DNA of 64,000 nucleotides from Candidatus Poribacteria bacterium (GTDB lineage Bacteria; Poribacteria; WGA-4E; GCA-2687025): contig BPJZ01000011.1 of assembly GCA_026004875.1 (NCBI GenBank), forward strand, positions 1-64,000, read 5' to 3'. The notes beneath the pieces were generated by a model that was not told the DNA's origin, did not search any database, and worked only from the letters and a program-made list of their open reading frames with translations. Position 1 is the first letter of the stretch. Each line of letters opens with the position of its first letter. The position numbers and the translations under genes are program-made. Below, piece by piece: positions 1 to 11,416 of the stretch.

Positions 1-126
1 CCGAACGGGAATTTGCTCCCCTTTCGGCGTCTCCAGAACGATCTCCTCCAGCGGTTCCCGAGCGACGGCCACATCGTCGCCAGGGCGGAGGATAAGGGCC
101 TTCTCGTTCAGCGGAACCGTGCTCAC
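1..126 (-). CDS. UxaA-like SAF-domain protein, N-terminal fragment
   Basis: Only the first 42 codons lie in the window. The product starts at GTG with VSTVPLNEKALILRPGDDVA and continues to a VAVAREPLEEI segment. This LxPGDxVAVAxxxL pattern resembles the SAF domain of UxaA-type altronate/galactarate dehydratases and related hydro-lyases, whose small N-terminal domain can be a separate gene. The GTG start has GGAGT a few bases upstream and lies four bases after the stop of the coiled-coil gene, so the two are probably cotranscribed. The substrate cannot be inferred from this fragment. Confidence 0.6.
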   Translation of the reverse strand, partial: MSTVPLNEKALILRPGDDVAVAREPLEEIVLETPKGEQIPVR

Positions 127-130
127 GGGA

Positions 131-433
131 CTACTCCTGATCCACTTCGCCTTTGAGGTGAGCCAACAGCTTGTGGACGTGCTCGGTGAGCGTCTGATGC
201 CGACGCATGATCTCCTCGTTCTCCTTTTCCAGATACCAGAGCCGCTCGATCTGTGCTTGGAGCTCCCGGTTCTGTTCGGCGAGGGCCTCCTGTTCCTGAA
301 GCAGTCGTTCCCGCTCGGCCTCTAACTCCTGGATGGCTCGTTGAAGCTCAGCGACCCGAGCGCTCATCCGCCGAACCCGCGCTTCAACCTGCTTCCAGAG
401 CTCCTCTAACGGCTCGACGCCCACATCCCCCAT
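131..433 (-). CDS. small coiled-coil protein of unknown function
   Basis: The predicted product is 100 residues, almost entirely a charged heptad-like helix (residues about 5-95) rich in Glu, Arg, Gln and Leu, for example QRAIQELEAERERLLQEQEA. No signal peptide or membrane segment is visible. The ATG at 433 is preceded by AGGAGGTGG, which decides this start over the longer open frame upstream. It lies 14 bases after the OGG-type gene and 4 bases before the UxaA-like gene, so it belongs to that minus-strand operon. I do not recognise a family; a structural or scaffolding role is the most that can be said. Confidence 0.65.
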   Translation of the reverse strand: MGDVGVEPLEELWKQVEARVRRMSARVAELQRAIQELEAERERLLQEQEALAEQNRELQAQIERLWYLEKENEEIMRRHQTLTEHVHKLLAHLKGEVDQE

Positions 434-447
434 CGGGGCCCACCTCC

Positions 448-1323
448 TCACACCAACTTGGCTCGATCCAGCAGAACGCCGTGCCGCGCGGCGTGGTAAA
501 GATAAAGCTGTGCATAACCCCCAACGCCCGGAAATCGGCGCCGAACCCATCGCGCCCGCTCCGCCCGTCTGGGAAGACGACCGTCCGGAAAGTAAAGCTC
601 CTTCAACACTCGACGCATCCAAACGTCGAGGGGGAAGACCTCCAGAAATCCCAGGGCGTATAACAGCACACAGTCGGCAATCTTCTCCCCGATTCCGTAA
701 CCGCTCATCAGGCGGGCTCTGGCTTCCTCCTCGGAGAGCCGGGCAAGGACATCGCCGTCCCACTCTCCCGAAGCCACCCGACGGGCGGCCTCACGGAGCC
801 CCCGCGCCCGAAAGCCGGTGCCGCAATCGTACAGCGCTTCTAGAGGGATGTCAACCAGGCGCTCCGGCGGAGGGAAGACCGCCTGCAGCTCCCCTTCGAC
901 CGGCTGGACCTCCCCGTACCGCTCCGCTAGCTTCCTGACGATCCGATGAATTCGCCGAACGTTGTTCGCCGAGGAAAGAAGGAATCCGGCCAGACACTCC
1001 CAGAAAGGTTGACGAAGCACCCGCAGACCCGAAAACCGCTCCACCGCCCGCCGACAGTGAGGGTCCTCCGAAAGCAGCCGACGCACCTCCTCTAAGTCCC
1101 GCTCGGCGTCGAAGTATCGGCTCACCAGCGCACTCAGCTCCTCCGGGGGGAGCGAGGCGCTCGCCTCGAGGGTCTCCGTGTCCACCTGACGAAGGAAGAC
1201 CGCCCTCCCCTGGATCGTGCCAAAAAAGCCTCCTCTCCCCGGCCTCCACAGGAACGTCTGGCCCATTCCCAGCACGGTCGCCAGGTCCACCCCGCCACGA
1301 ATAAACAACCGAACCCGGGCCAT
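448..1323 (-). CDS. 8-oxoguanine DNA glycosylase (OGG1-type HhH-GPD)
   Basis: This 291-residue protein matches OGG1/AlkA-type base-excision glycosylases, which remove oxidised or alkylated purines and nick the abasic site. The N-terminal beta region ends near residue 85. The helical core contains SSANNVRRIHRIVRKLAE (about 120-137), like the SSNNN motif of OGG1. The helix-hairpin-helix is GYGIGEKIADCVLLYALG, with the Lys of GEKIADC in the Schiff-base position and the Asp of FPLDVWMRR as the catalytic acid. The ATG at 1323 follows AGGAGTCGTAAGG and lies 11 bases after the DUF6785 gene. Operonic with thiN and DUF6785; no clear functional link. Confidence 0.85.
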   Translation of the reverse strand: MARVRLFIRGGVDLATVLGMGQTFLWRPGRGGFFGTIQGRAVFLRQVDTETLEASASLPPEELSALVSRYFDAERDLEEVRRLLSEDPHCRRAVERFSGLRVLRQPFWECLAGFLLSSANNVRRIHRIVRKLAERYGEVQPVEGELQAVFPPPERLVDIPLEALYDCGTGFRARGLREAARRVASGEWDGDVLARLSEEEARARLMSGYGIGEKIADCVLLYALGFLEVFPLDVWMRRVLKELYFPDGRLPRRAERARWVRRRFPGVGGYAQLYLYHAARHGVLLDRAKLV

Positions 1324-1334
1324 CCTTACGACTC

Positions 1335-3287
1335 CTAACCGGGCATGATGCGATAGGCAACGCCGGTGAACAGTCCGACGATCACCCAAATCCCCGCCAT
1401 GATCGCCTCCCCGACCACGACACCGAGGAAAAACGGTCGGAACGCCCGATAGCTCCGAAATCCTCCAGCCTTAAGGATAAGCCCTTTGAACAACCAGCCA
1501 AGAAAGAACGAGAACCAAACTGTATAGGGAGCCCAGCTTGTCGTCATCGCATAACCTAAAGGGTGGATTCTCCACCAGATGAATCGCATGCGCATCGCGA
1601 TCAGAAAGGTCATTACCGAAGCTCCAATGCCAATGAATCCTACCTCTTGCCAGTTGGTACGAGTCTGCGAGAGGATCTGCCTTGCTGCCCGATCGAAGGG
1701 CTCTGGCGCGTACCAATATGCGAGGTTCAGCCCACCCTTTGTGTACCAAACCCAAAGCCCGCCGATGTAGGCGCCGAGCAAAGAGATGGCGAGCGCTAAG
1801 GCTGTGGGCACTCCCCAACGCCGAGGGGAAACTCCTACAGACTCAGCGGCTTTAAATCCATTTAGATAGTGAGGCATGACAAACTCCCTGAGATCGAACA
1901 TGAACGTTTTTTCGTAAGCAAGAAGGACAAGATCACGGTTTGAGAATCGAGCAGTTCCCAAAGGAATGATCAGATAGTCGGAGGGTCGGAAGATGGCGAG
2001 GAGGAAGAGAAAGCCCCCATCGGTCACCATCCAGGACAGAACAATACACATGATATAAAACAAAAGATGAAGAGATAGCGCGAGCCAGAACGACATGCCG
2101 GCCAGGTGCCAAAAGAGCGCCATTGCCAGCGTCCCCAAGGTCAGTCCCCAGAAGGCCGCCGAGTAGGGCAGTGGCTCGTTCTGATCGGAGACCTGTCTTC
2201 GTCCGATTGCCGCTAAGAAGACGGTTTTCAAATGAGGACGGGCCAACCAAAGGACATAGGCGACCAGCGCTAGATAGGCCCCCATCTCCTGTCGGTTGGC
2301 CAGCGTCCAGCCGCTGACGTTGGAGCCGAAGACGACCAAGAGGACGCTCTGCACCTTGTAAAGCACGTAAAAAAGCCAAAAGCTCAGCGAGACGTCCAGC
2401 GAAAGGAGATAGGTGAAGCCCACGACCGAAGGATAGATGAAGATCACGACCGACCGGAGAGCGTACCATGGGCGCGCGGTCAGATACCGGTCCGGGTAGA
2501 AGTACATCGGAAGGTGCGGCACCGAGGGGAAGTGGGCGTGTAGCCCCCCGAGAGTGTGAATCACCACCGGTACGGCAAAGCCGGCCCACATTCGAGGGTC
2601 GTGAAAGAACCGGTTCCACGCTCTTCCGGGCTTTGGCGCCTCGACCATCTCGACGGGAAGTTTCACCAAGGGGAACTGGAACCGCTCCCGCTCAGACCAC
2701 TGTTTCCGGAGAATTGCGGCTAGACAAAAGAGGGAGAACCAAATCAGTCCGGCGTAGCCTGACCAGATAAGGATCGGGCGAATCCAGACCCGCCAAGGGA
2801 TCACTCCGTCCCGTCCGACCCCTTCGTAAAAGGTTCGAACGGCGTAAGGGTCGGTGACGATCAGCCAGTCGGGGAGATAAGGGAGCAGCAGGTTTTCCCA
2901 GTCGTTTTCGGGCGTTGCAAAGTAGTGCGGTGCCGTCAGCATAAACAGGTGGTAGCGGAGGTAGCCCGATGAGGGAACGGTCGAGGCGACGGTCATCATC
3001 ACCCATAAGGTCATCAGCTCCGCCGGTCGAAGCGCCCAACCGGGGCGCCACCGCCAAAGCAGTCCGTTGCAGAGCAGAATCGTCACGGAGAAGAGGAAGA
3101 ACGGGCCGATCGGGAAGTGATTCCCGATTAGAAAGGTGTTCCGAATGTAGTAGTCGTTGTAAGGGGTGATCAGCGCGACAAAGAAGACATAAATCAGTCC
3201 CAGCAGGATCGCCCGGACGCTCACCCGAGGCGGACGGAGGTCTTCCTTCGGGCCAACAGTTTGGGAGCTTCTGAGATCGCGCTCCAT
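1335..3287 (-). CDS. DUF6785-type polytopic membrane protein (copy 1)
   Basis: A 650-residue integral membrane protein with roughly 12-14 hydrophobic segments spread over its length, for example ILLGLIYVFFVALITPYN near residue 28. It shares conserved blocks with the gene at 12399-14324: ATPENDW, an RERFQFPLVKLP segment after a transmembrane helix, HPLGYAM, and a C-terminal FLGWLFKGLILKAGG...YRIMPG. These features fit the DUF6785/DUF6784 families, which resemble OPT-like transporters; the substrate is unknown. The start at 3287 has GAGGGG upstream and lies 9 bases after thiN, so the two are cotranscribed. Confidence 0.7.
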   Translation of the reverse strand: MERDLRSSQTVGPKEDLRPPRVSVRAILLGLIYVFFVALITPYNDYYIRNTFLIGNHFPIGPFFLFSVTILLCNGLLWRWRPGWALRPAELMTLWVMMTVASTVPSSGYLRYHLFMLTAPHYFATPENDWENLLLPYLPDWLIVTDPYAVRTFYEGVGRDGVIPWRVWIRPILIWSGYAGLIWFSLFCLAAILRKQWSERERFQFPLVKLPVEMVEAPKPGRAWNRFFHDPRMWAGFAVPVVIHTLGGLHAHFPSVPHLPMYFYPDRYLTARPWYALRSVVIFIYPSVVGFTYLLSLDVSLSFWLFYVLYKVQSVLLVVFGSNVSGWTLANRQEMGAYLALVAYVLWLARPHLKTVFLAAIGRRQVSDQNEPLPYSAAFWGLTLGTLAMALFWHLAGMSFWLALSLHLLFYIMCIVLSWMVTDGGFLFLLAIFRPSDYLIIPLGTARFSNRDLVLLAYEKTFMFDLREFVMPHYLNGFKAAESVGVSPRRWGVPTALALAISLLGAYIGGLWVWYTKGGLNLAYWYAPEPFDRAARQILSQTRTNWQEVGFIGIGASVMTFLIAMRMRFIWWRIHPLGYAMTTSWAPYTVWFSFFLGWLFKGLILKAGGFRSYRAFRPFFLGVVVGEAIMAGIWVIVGLFTGVAYRIMPG

Positions 3288-3296
3288 TGGCGCCCC

Positions 3297-4028
3297 TCAC
3301 CAGTTATGAACGACCAGAACAGGGGGGGAGCCCTCCTCAAGGCGGAGGAGAACTCGGTCGGCTCCTGGAAGGAACTCGTTCCGGAGAGCGTTGGGCCGAA
3401 AGGGGTCCAGCCGAAGTCCGTTCAGCGACCACCGGAGCCCCTCGCTGAGAACGATTCGTCCGGCCCCAAACAGCGGCAGCAACGAGACCCGATTGATCTC
3501 CGTCCCCTCTCGCCTCAGGACGATCTCCTCACGACAACAGTAGACGCGTTCCCGCGGGGCACAGAGGATCGCTTCCAAGGGCGGGTTGAGAGTGATCGCC
3601 TCGGCGAGGAGGTAGAGGTTTCCAAGAAAGTGATCCCGCTGGAACTCCCCCCGCCGGGGAAAGGCGCCGTAGAGTTCCGCGCGGAGGCATCCCTCCCGTG
3701 CGGCGGCATAGAGCGCGAGCTCTCCATCGGTGTAGTCCTCTTTGGCCCGTTGAGGCTCCACGACGGAGTCGAAGCGAGTCCCCCGCTCCTCCCAGCGACG
3801 CCGAGTGGCGGGCGAGAGCGAGTCGAAGTCGCCGACCGCCCAGTGGGGTGTCAGGTCGCCGAGCCATTCGTTCCACCACTCCAACGCCCCGTCGGCGCAG
3901 ATGATCAACACATTGGGCCGTTCAGCAGCCCTCCGATAGAAGGCCAGATGTTCCGGTTCGTACTCCCCGTTGAGGAAGATCGCCGCGCGCAGGTCCTCCG
4001 AGGCTCCCAATGCCGTTCTCCTTGCCAT
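3297..4028 (-). CDS. thiamine pyrophosphokinase-like protein
   Basis: Thiamine pyrophosphokinase transfers diphosphate from ATP to thiamine. The 243-residue product has the family landmarks in order: ICADGALEWW (about 43-52), HWAVGDFDSL with the metal-binding Asp pair (about 62-71), KEDYTDGELAL (about 96-106) and the GAFPRRGEFQRDHFLGNLYLL region, an altered form of the usual GxxGGRxDHxLxN motif. The length is slightly above the usual 210-220. ATG at 4028 follows GGGAGAA. It is the first gene of the minus-strand operon and is divergent from clpB. The altered GGR motif leaves some doubt about activity. Confidence 0.75.
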   Translation of the reverse strand: MARRTALGASEDLRAAIFLNGEYEPEHLAFYRRAAERPNVLIICADGALEWWNEWLGDLTPHWAVGDFDSLSPATRRRWEERGTRFDSVVEPQRAKEDYTDGELALYAAAREGCLRAELYGAFPRRGEFQRDHFLGNLYLLAEAITLNPPLEAILCAPRERVYCCREEIVLRREGTEINRVSLLPLFGAGRIVLSEGLRWSLNGLRLDPFRPNALRNEFLPGADRVLLRLEEGSPPVLVVHNW

Positions 4029-4039
4029 TTCTCCCGAGG

Positions 4040-4056
4040 TGTGCCATTATGGCACA
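4040..4056. promoter_or_regulatory. perfect palindrome between thiN and clpB, candidate stress operator
   Basis: The sequence TGTGCCATTATGGCACA is an 8-bp perfect inverted repeat around one central base. It lies in the 155-bp divergent region, 12 bases from the thiN-like start and 128 bases before clpB. The same GTGYCA-N3-TGGCAC architecture occurs upstream of groES (24968-24986, weaker at 25002-25020). On the minus strand it contains CATAAT, a possible -10 for the thiN-like gene. The role as operator is inference. Confidence 0.5.
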
Positions 4057-4183
4057 GAGCGTCGAGGGCCGACCCTTGTTTTTCAGAGGCTCCGGCCGGG
4101 CACGGGATTTGTAACTCTCCGCTCCGGGAATCCCGCTGAGGCGGACCTGAAAAACATTCTGGAAGAAAGAACGGAGGCTGGCA

Positions 4184-6795
<2,612 letters not shown>

Positions 6796-6835
6796 TCGTC
6801 GTCGGTGTTCCGGCGCAACGGCCATGCCTCCGTGG

Positions 6836-6875
6836 CAAGGGACGGCCCTCGGATCGATCCGAGGGCCGTCCCTTG
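6836..6875. terminator. 40-bp perfect palindrome between convergent clpB and lacI
   Basis: The 40 bases are exactly self-complementary, with the axis at the GATC pair in GGATCGATCC. It lies 40 bases after the corrected clpB stop and 16 bases before the lacI stop. A hairpin here could terminate transcription from both sides, although neither strand has a strong T run. Its perfect symmetry beside a suspected chimeric region also means an assembly artefact cannot be excluded. Confidence 0.55.
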
Positions 6876-6891
6876 TCCTTCAGGAGGATTC

Positions 6892-7905
6892 TTAGCTGCA
6901 CTGGGTCGTCTCGCGGGGGCAAAGCCGCACCGGAAGAACGATCCGTTCGGGCGGAGCAGGTTCCTCCTGGCGCTCGAGGCGGCGGCAGAGCAGCTCGACC
7001 GCCGTCTTCCCCATCTCCTCTTTGGGAATCTGGACCGTCGTCAGCGTCGGAGCCACGTAAGAGGCAAAATCGATGTCGTCGTAGCCCACCACCTTGACCC
7101 GGTCCGGCACCGAAACGCGCTCCTCCCGGAGCGCACGGAGCACCCCCAACGCGACGTAATCGCTGAAGGCGAAGATCCCGTCCGGACATCCGTGTTGCCG
7201 GAGGGTACATCGTTGCGACTCGGTACCCGTCCTCCATCGTCAGCGCCGGCTCGGTAATCCAGCTTGGTCGGGGCCGAATTCCGGCTTGTTCCAGGGCGTT
7301 GAGGGTACCCCTCTTGGCGGTGCTGGGCCACGCTGGCGTGGGGCGGGCCGGGGATGTGCACGGTCCATCGGCAGCCCTGCTCCACCAGATGGCGGGTGGC
7401 TAGCCCACCACCGGTCAGATCGTCGGGAACGACAACGTCGCAGGAGTATCCGACCAGCTCCCGACCGACCAGCACAAAGGGAACCTGCTCCAAGGCGAGC
7501 ATCTCCAGCGGCTCTCGGGAGGCCAGCACCGGCGCAAGGAGCACCCCATCTACCCGCTCGTGAACGGCCGACTGGACCGCGCTGAGCTCCCGTTCCCCCT
7601 CCTCGTTGGTGTTGTAGAGCAGGATGCGGAAACCGCGCTCAAAGGCGGCCCGCTCGATCCCTTTGATCAGCGCCCCGAAAAAACGGATTGGCGATGTCCG
7701 AAACGATCACCGCCAGCGTCCGGGAGAACTTCGCCCGAAGCGCCTGCGCGTAACGGTTCGGCACGTAGTTCAGCTCCCGTGCGATCCGAAGGATCCGCTC
7801 CCGCGTCTCAGCGCGAACGTCCGGCTTGTTGTTGAGCGCACGGGAAACGGTGTTGATGGACACCCCCGCACGCCGCGCGATCTCGCGAATGGTGACCCGC
7901 TTCAT
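6892..7905 (-). CDS. LacI-family transcriptional regulator, frameshifted
   Basis: The N-terminus is a textbook LacI helix-turn-helix ([20 protein letters not shown], residues 4-23) with the hinge-helix region [25 protein letters not shown]. The effector domain follows in other frames: [37 protein letters not shown], and at the end [24 protein letters not shown]. One clear indel is the A run at 7678-7683, where removing one base restores [12 protein letters not shown]; at least two more lie between 7150 and 7340. Corrected length is about 335 residues. The ATG at 7905 overlaps the stop of the CRTAC1-like gene (ATGA). It probably controls the secretion cluster at 7.9-15.2 kb, where two LacI-type operators occur. 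Confidence 0.85.
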
Positions 7906-9536
7906 CGCTTGGATAGCCCTCCTTGGTGGACGATCAAAATCCGGTCGGCAGCGACTTGGTGCAGCTCCGACTCCGTTCCGTCGCTCCACAGAACGCGCAG
8001 ACGGTCGACCCAGGCGTTCCCTCCCAGTCCAAAGTGAAGCCTCAGATCGTTTCCAGAAAGATAGCTCGCGCCAGAAACGACCTCCCGCATCTGGCGCAAC
8101 GGTCCGGCCTCCAAAAAAACCCGGGCCCCAATCTGGTCCCGGTTTCCCCCCGCGCCGACGAGTCGAACGCTCAACCAGTGGTTCTCTGGGACCCCTTCGT
8201 TTCTAAGAATAACCGCCTGCCTTCCCGACTGGCAGAGGATCACGTCCACGTCGCCGTCGTTCTCCAGGTCTCCAAAGAGCATCCCCCGGACGACGTAGCG
8301 CCCTTCGGCCAGCCCCGCCTCGCGGGTATACTCCTGAAACGTCCCGTCCCCTTGATTCAAAAAGAGCTGAACCGGCTGGGCGTAGCTGAGCTTGGGATCA
8401 ATTCGGTCCACGTTGTCCCAGATGTGCCCGTTGCCGACCATCAGGTCTAACCAGCCGTCGTTGTCGACGTCCACAAACCGCGTTCCAAAGCCCAAAGGGA
8501 GAAAGGACGGTTCCCCTAACCCGGCCAAAAAGGTCGCATCGTAAAAGAACCCGTCCTCGTTATTCATGAGGGTGTTCGGCTCTAGGGAGAAGTTGGTCAC
8601 CCAGAGGTCCAGGTCGCCGTCGTTGTCGTAGTCGCCGGCGTCCACGCCCATCGAACCGTTGGCGATCCCGTCGCCGTTAAAGGCCACCCCCCGAAGGACG
8701 CCCTCCTCCCGAAAGGTGCCGTCCCCTTGGTTGATGAAGAGCAGGTTCGGGGTCATATCGTTGGCCACGTAGATATCCGGCCAGCGGTCGTTGTTTACGT
8801 CTGCCCAGACCACGCCCAACCCGCGCGTCGTCGGTTCGTAGACGCCCGCGGAACGGGTCACCTCGCTGAAGGTCCCGTCTCCGTTGTTCCGATAGAGCAC
8901 GTCGGCGGTTCCAGCATACTCGTTGGGCCCGCAGTAGATGCGCATTCCCCCAAAGGAGCAGGGAACCTCGGTCTCCAGTGAGTAACGAACGTAGTTGCAA
9001 ACGTATAAGTCCAGGTCGCCGTCTTGGTCGTAGTCGGCGAAGGCGGCGCTGGTGCTCAGAAGCGGCGTCCCGACGCCAGCCCGCGCCGTTACGTCCTGAA
9101 AGGTACCGTTGCCTCGGTTCTCAAGGAGCACGTTCGGACCGAAGTTGGTGACGTACAAGTCTAGGTCGCCGTCGTTGTCGTAGTCGCCCGCGACGGCGCC
9201 CATTCCGTACCCGGGATCGCCCGCACCCGAACCTTCGGTGATGTCTATCAAGCGTCCGTTTCGGTTCTCATACAGTCGGTTGGTGCGCTTCGGATCGCCG
9301 GTGGGGAGGTCGTTTCCTTGAACTAGATAAAGGTCCAGATCGCCGTCGTTGTCCATGTCAAAGAGCGCCCCTCCGCCGCCCATCGTCTCGACAAGCCGCC
9401 GCTCCGCAGAGAAGGCGTTGTAGTGAACGAAGTCCAGGCCAAACTCCTCCGTTGCGTCGGTAAAGCGGACCGATCCCCCAGCAAGCGCCTCCACTCCTAG
9501 GAGGAGCACTGTTCCCAACCAAGGGACGCCTTTCAT
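7902..9536 (-). CDS. secreted FG-GAP/ASPIC (CRTAC1-like) repeat protein
   Basis: A 544-residue exported protein with a signal peptide at residues 1-20 (MKGVPWLGTVLLLGVEALAG). It contains repeated calcium-binding FG-GAP/VCBS blades built on D.DNDGDLDLYV (for example ALFDMDNDGDLDLYLVQGND, DYDNDGDLDLYVTNFG, DVNNDRWPDIYVAND). The last 75 residues, from NHWLSVRLVG to LRVLWSDGTESEL, are the UnbV/ASPIC domain, so the architecture is that of CRTAC1 proteins. These are extracellular beta-propellers, probably carbohydrate- or protein-binding. The ATG at 9536 overlaps the stop of the FGE-like gene; lacI follows with an ATGA overlap. Confidence 0.85.
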   Translation of the reverse strand: MKGVPWLGTVLLLGVEALAGGSVRFTDATEEFGLDFVHYNAFSAERRLVETMGGGGALFDMDNDGDLDLYLVQGNDLPTGDPKRTNRLYENRNGRLIDITEGSGAGDPGYGMGAVAGDYDNDGDLDLYVTNFGPNVLLENRGNGTFQDVTARAGVGTPLLSTSAAFADYDQDGDLDLYVCNYVRYSLETEVPCSFGGMRIYCGPNEYAGTADVLYRNNGDGTFSEVTRSAGVYEPTTRGLGVVWADVNNDRWPDIYVANDMTPNLLFINQGDGTFREEGVLRGVAFNGDGIANGSMGVDAGDYDNDGDLDLWVTNFSLEPNTLMNNEDGFFYDATFLAGLGEPSFLPLGFGTRFVDVDNDGWLDLMVGNGHIWDNVDRIDPKLSYAQPVQLFLNQGDGTFQEYTREAGLAEGRYVVRGMLFGDLENDGDVDVILCQSGRQAVILRNEGVPENHWLSVRLVGAGGNRDQIGARVFLEAGPLRQMREVVSGASYLSGNDLRLHFGLGGNAWVDRLRVLWSDGTESELHQVAADRILIVHQGGLSKR

Positions 9537-10415
9537 TGCTCCCCCTCCGGAACGGGACGAACTACCCGAAACCCGATCGTCTCGTGACGGGCGTGGGCCG
9601 GAAACCGAAATCGGAGCGCCGAACGAAGGAACGGCGCTCCCAGGTCCCAGGCGCCCCCACGGATCATCCGAAAGACGTTCACGCGCGGATCGCCCAGGTT
9701 CACCGGATTTCGGTACGGGCTCCGACGGTAGTAGGTCGGATCGTCCCGATCCAGGCACCATTCCCAGACGTTCCCGGCCAGGTCGTGCACCCCTTCGGGA
9801 GTCGCCCCTTCCGGGAAGGAGCCCACCGGCATCGGCCGGTCGTAACGACGGCCGAAGTTGGCTCGCTTAGGGGTTGGCAGCGCCTCCCCCCAGGGGGTAC
9901 TTCCGCCGCTCGAGCCCGCGCGCGGCCCGTTCCCATTGCGCCTCCGAAGGCAGTTGGACGCCCAGCCATTCGGCAAAGGCGCGCGCGTCGTGCCAGGAGA
10001 CCCCGACCACCGGCTGGTCGGGGGCGTTATACTTCGGATCGCTCCACAGGTCCTCCCCCTGAAACCCCCGCGGGCGTGGGTGGCCGGTGTCCTCAACAAA
10101 CCGCCGGTACTGAGCGTTGGTGATCTCGTGCTGGGAGATCTCAAAGGCGTCTAAGAAGACGGCGTGCAGCGGAAGCTCGATCTCTAGCATCTCTTGATCC
10201 AGGGGAATGCTCCGCAGCCGGGCTTCGTTTTGTGCCGCTTCGATCTCCTCCGGCGTGGAGCCCATCGCAAACTCCCCGGCGGGAATCTGAACCCATCGGA
10301 TCGAGGCGAGCACTGCTTCTGCCGCGGAGGAGATTCCCCAGGCCGACCAACCCCCCCACCCCAACAAGACGAGCAGCAGAACACCCGCCCCCAGGGGGCT
10401 ACCCTGCCGCTTCAT
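9533..10415 (-). CDS. formylglycine-generating-enzyme-like (SUMF1) secreted protein, frameshifted
   Basis: The family converts a sulfatase cysteine to formylglycine, but many bacterial members act elsewhere or only bind. The product begins MKRQGSPLGAGVLLLVLLG, a membrane anchor or signal peptide, and shows the fold's landmarks: WVQIPAGEFAMGST, FEISQHEITNAQYRRFVEDT, QPVVGVSWHDARAFAEWLG, LPSEAQWERAARG, then in the other frame PVGSFPEGATPEGVHDLAGN, VWEW and RMIRGGAWD. The indel is at the G/C run near 9886-9900; corrected length is about 293 residues. ATG 10415 follows AAGGAGGAA. I cannot see the Cys pair of true aerobic FGE, so a sulfatase-maturing role is uncertain. It leads the operon FGE-like, CRTAC1-like, lacI. 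Confidence 0.8.
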
Positions 10416-10473
10416 TTCCTCCTTATCCTCCGTTGTGGTTGAGACGGCCCCGGCTTCAGCCGGGGGAGAACGG

Positions 10474-10503
10474 AAAAGCCCGACCAGCAAAGGCCGACCG
10501 GGC
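10474..10503 (-). terminator. Rho-independent terminator after the first DUF1349-like gene
   Basis: On the minus strand an 11-bp stem (GCCCGGUCGGC with GCUGGUCGGGC, three G-U pairs) encloses a CUUU loop and is followed by TTTT. It lies 33 bases downstream of the minus-strand gene ending at 10536, before the FGE-like start. Confidence 0.65.
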
Positions 10504-10535
10504 CCTTCCGTGCGTTCTTTAAGCTTAGAGAATCT

Positions 10536-11312
10536 CTATTCGGCCTTCAAGGTCCCCCAGGTCACAGCGACCTTATGGCGCGGGTCCACCGCCGTGACCG
10601 GATTGGAGGCCTCGCGGAAGTAGTCGAACCAGACGGTCAGCTCACCCCCGTCTGCCTGGGCGATCCCCGCGTAGATGCCCACCTCTAACGGCGGCTGGAG
10701 CGGGTTGGTCACCGTTCCGACCTCGATCCAATCGCCCGTGGCGTCCGGTTTGAACCAGGCGCGATACTCGTCGCCGTTCCGCTGGACGCGCAAGGCCACC
10801 GGGATGTCCCCTTGCGGCGGGTTGTAGTCCGGCTGGGTCGGCACATAGCCAAAGGCCGGATCGTCGTTCTCGCGGCGCTGATACTGAAGCACGGCGTTGT
10901 TGCCCCTGATCGGCGCCTCGCCCCCACAGCTTCAGAGTCACCCATTCGCCGTCACGCCCTTGGATGTCCTGGGTGGTGGGGGAGTAGACGATGATCCCCG
11001 CGACGGTGCTGGCGTCCAGGTAGTGAACCAGCATGCTGGTCTCCACGTCGAAGTCCTCGCTGGTGACCTGGTAAAACCGCGTCGAGGTGTCGTCCGCCCA
11101 GACGTTGGAGTTGTGCTCGGCGACGATCTTGAGCTTTCCATCCTCCGGCGCCCATTGGGCGTTATTGGGGTTTCGAATTTGCCAGAAGTTTGCCAACGCA
11201 GGGCCCGTCGAACTCGTCGCTTTGGAGATCCGCGGCTCCAGCAAGGGGCAACCGCCCAACCGACCAGCAGAAGGAGCCCAAGCCCCGAGAGAACGTGAAC
11301 GTACCTTCTCAT
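10536..11312 (-). CDS. secreted DUF1349-like (concanavalin-fold) protein 1, frameshifted
   Basis: Signal peptide MRRYVHVLSGLGLLLLVGWA is followed, across at least two indels (around 11225-11250 and 10915-10927), by DEFDGPALANFWQIRNP, a DGKLKIVAEHNSNVW segment, DFDVETSMLVHYLDASTVAG and IIVYSPTTQD, then RAWFKPDATGDWIEVGTV. The order resembles DUF1349/laminin-like jelly rolls attached to glycosidases. The mature protein would be about 255 residues. It ends in AVDPRHKVAVTWGTLK plus AE, a tail shared with two neighbours. Start ATG 11312 follows AAGGAAGG. It is a paralogue of the next gene upstream (11417-12186). Function is unknown; extracellular glycan binding is plausible. Confidence 0.65.
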
Positions 11313-11351
11313 CGTGCCCTTCCTTTTTGAGGTCCCTTGACTCCGGGTCCA

Positions 11352-11373
11352 GAAACGTTCCCGATAACGTTTC
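11352..11373. promoter_or_regulatory. LacI-type operator 1
   Basis: GAAACGTT-CCCGAT-AACGTTTC is a perfect 8-bp inverted repeat with a 6-base spacer. It lies 40 bases upstream of the first DUF1349-like gene, just downstream of its predicted promoter. The core matches the site at 12307-12324 (AACGTT-CCCGTA-AACGTT). LacI-family operators are often of this kind and a lacI gene lies 3.4 kb away. Confidence 0.65.
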
Positions 11374-11384
11374 GGACCTGCGAT

Positions 11385-11413
11385 ACGTTACCGCCTCAGT
11401 TTCCCCCTGTCAA
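11385..11413 (-). promoter_or_regulatory. sigma-70-type promoter for DUF1349-like gene 1
   Basis: On the minus strand a consensus -35 TTGACA (11408-11413) is followed after 17 bases by a weak -10 TAACGT (11385-11390). The LacI-type operator begins 11 bases further downstream, a position suited to repression. Confidence 0.45.
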
Positions 11414-11416
11414 GGT

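Noticed and set aside
7600-7760. programmed frameshifting in lacI or other genes
   Set aside because: Indels are too many, in unrelated genes, and at plain homopolymers without slippery-site context or downstream structure; error is simpler.
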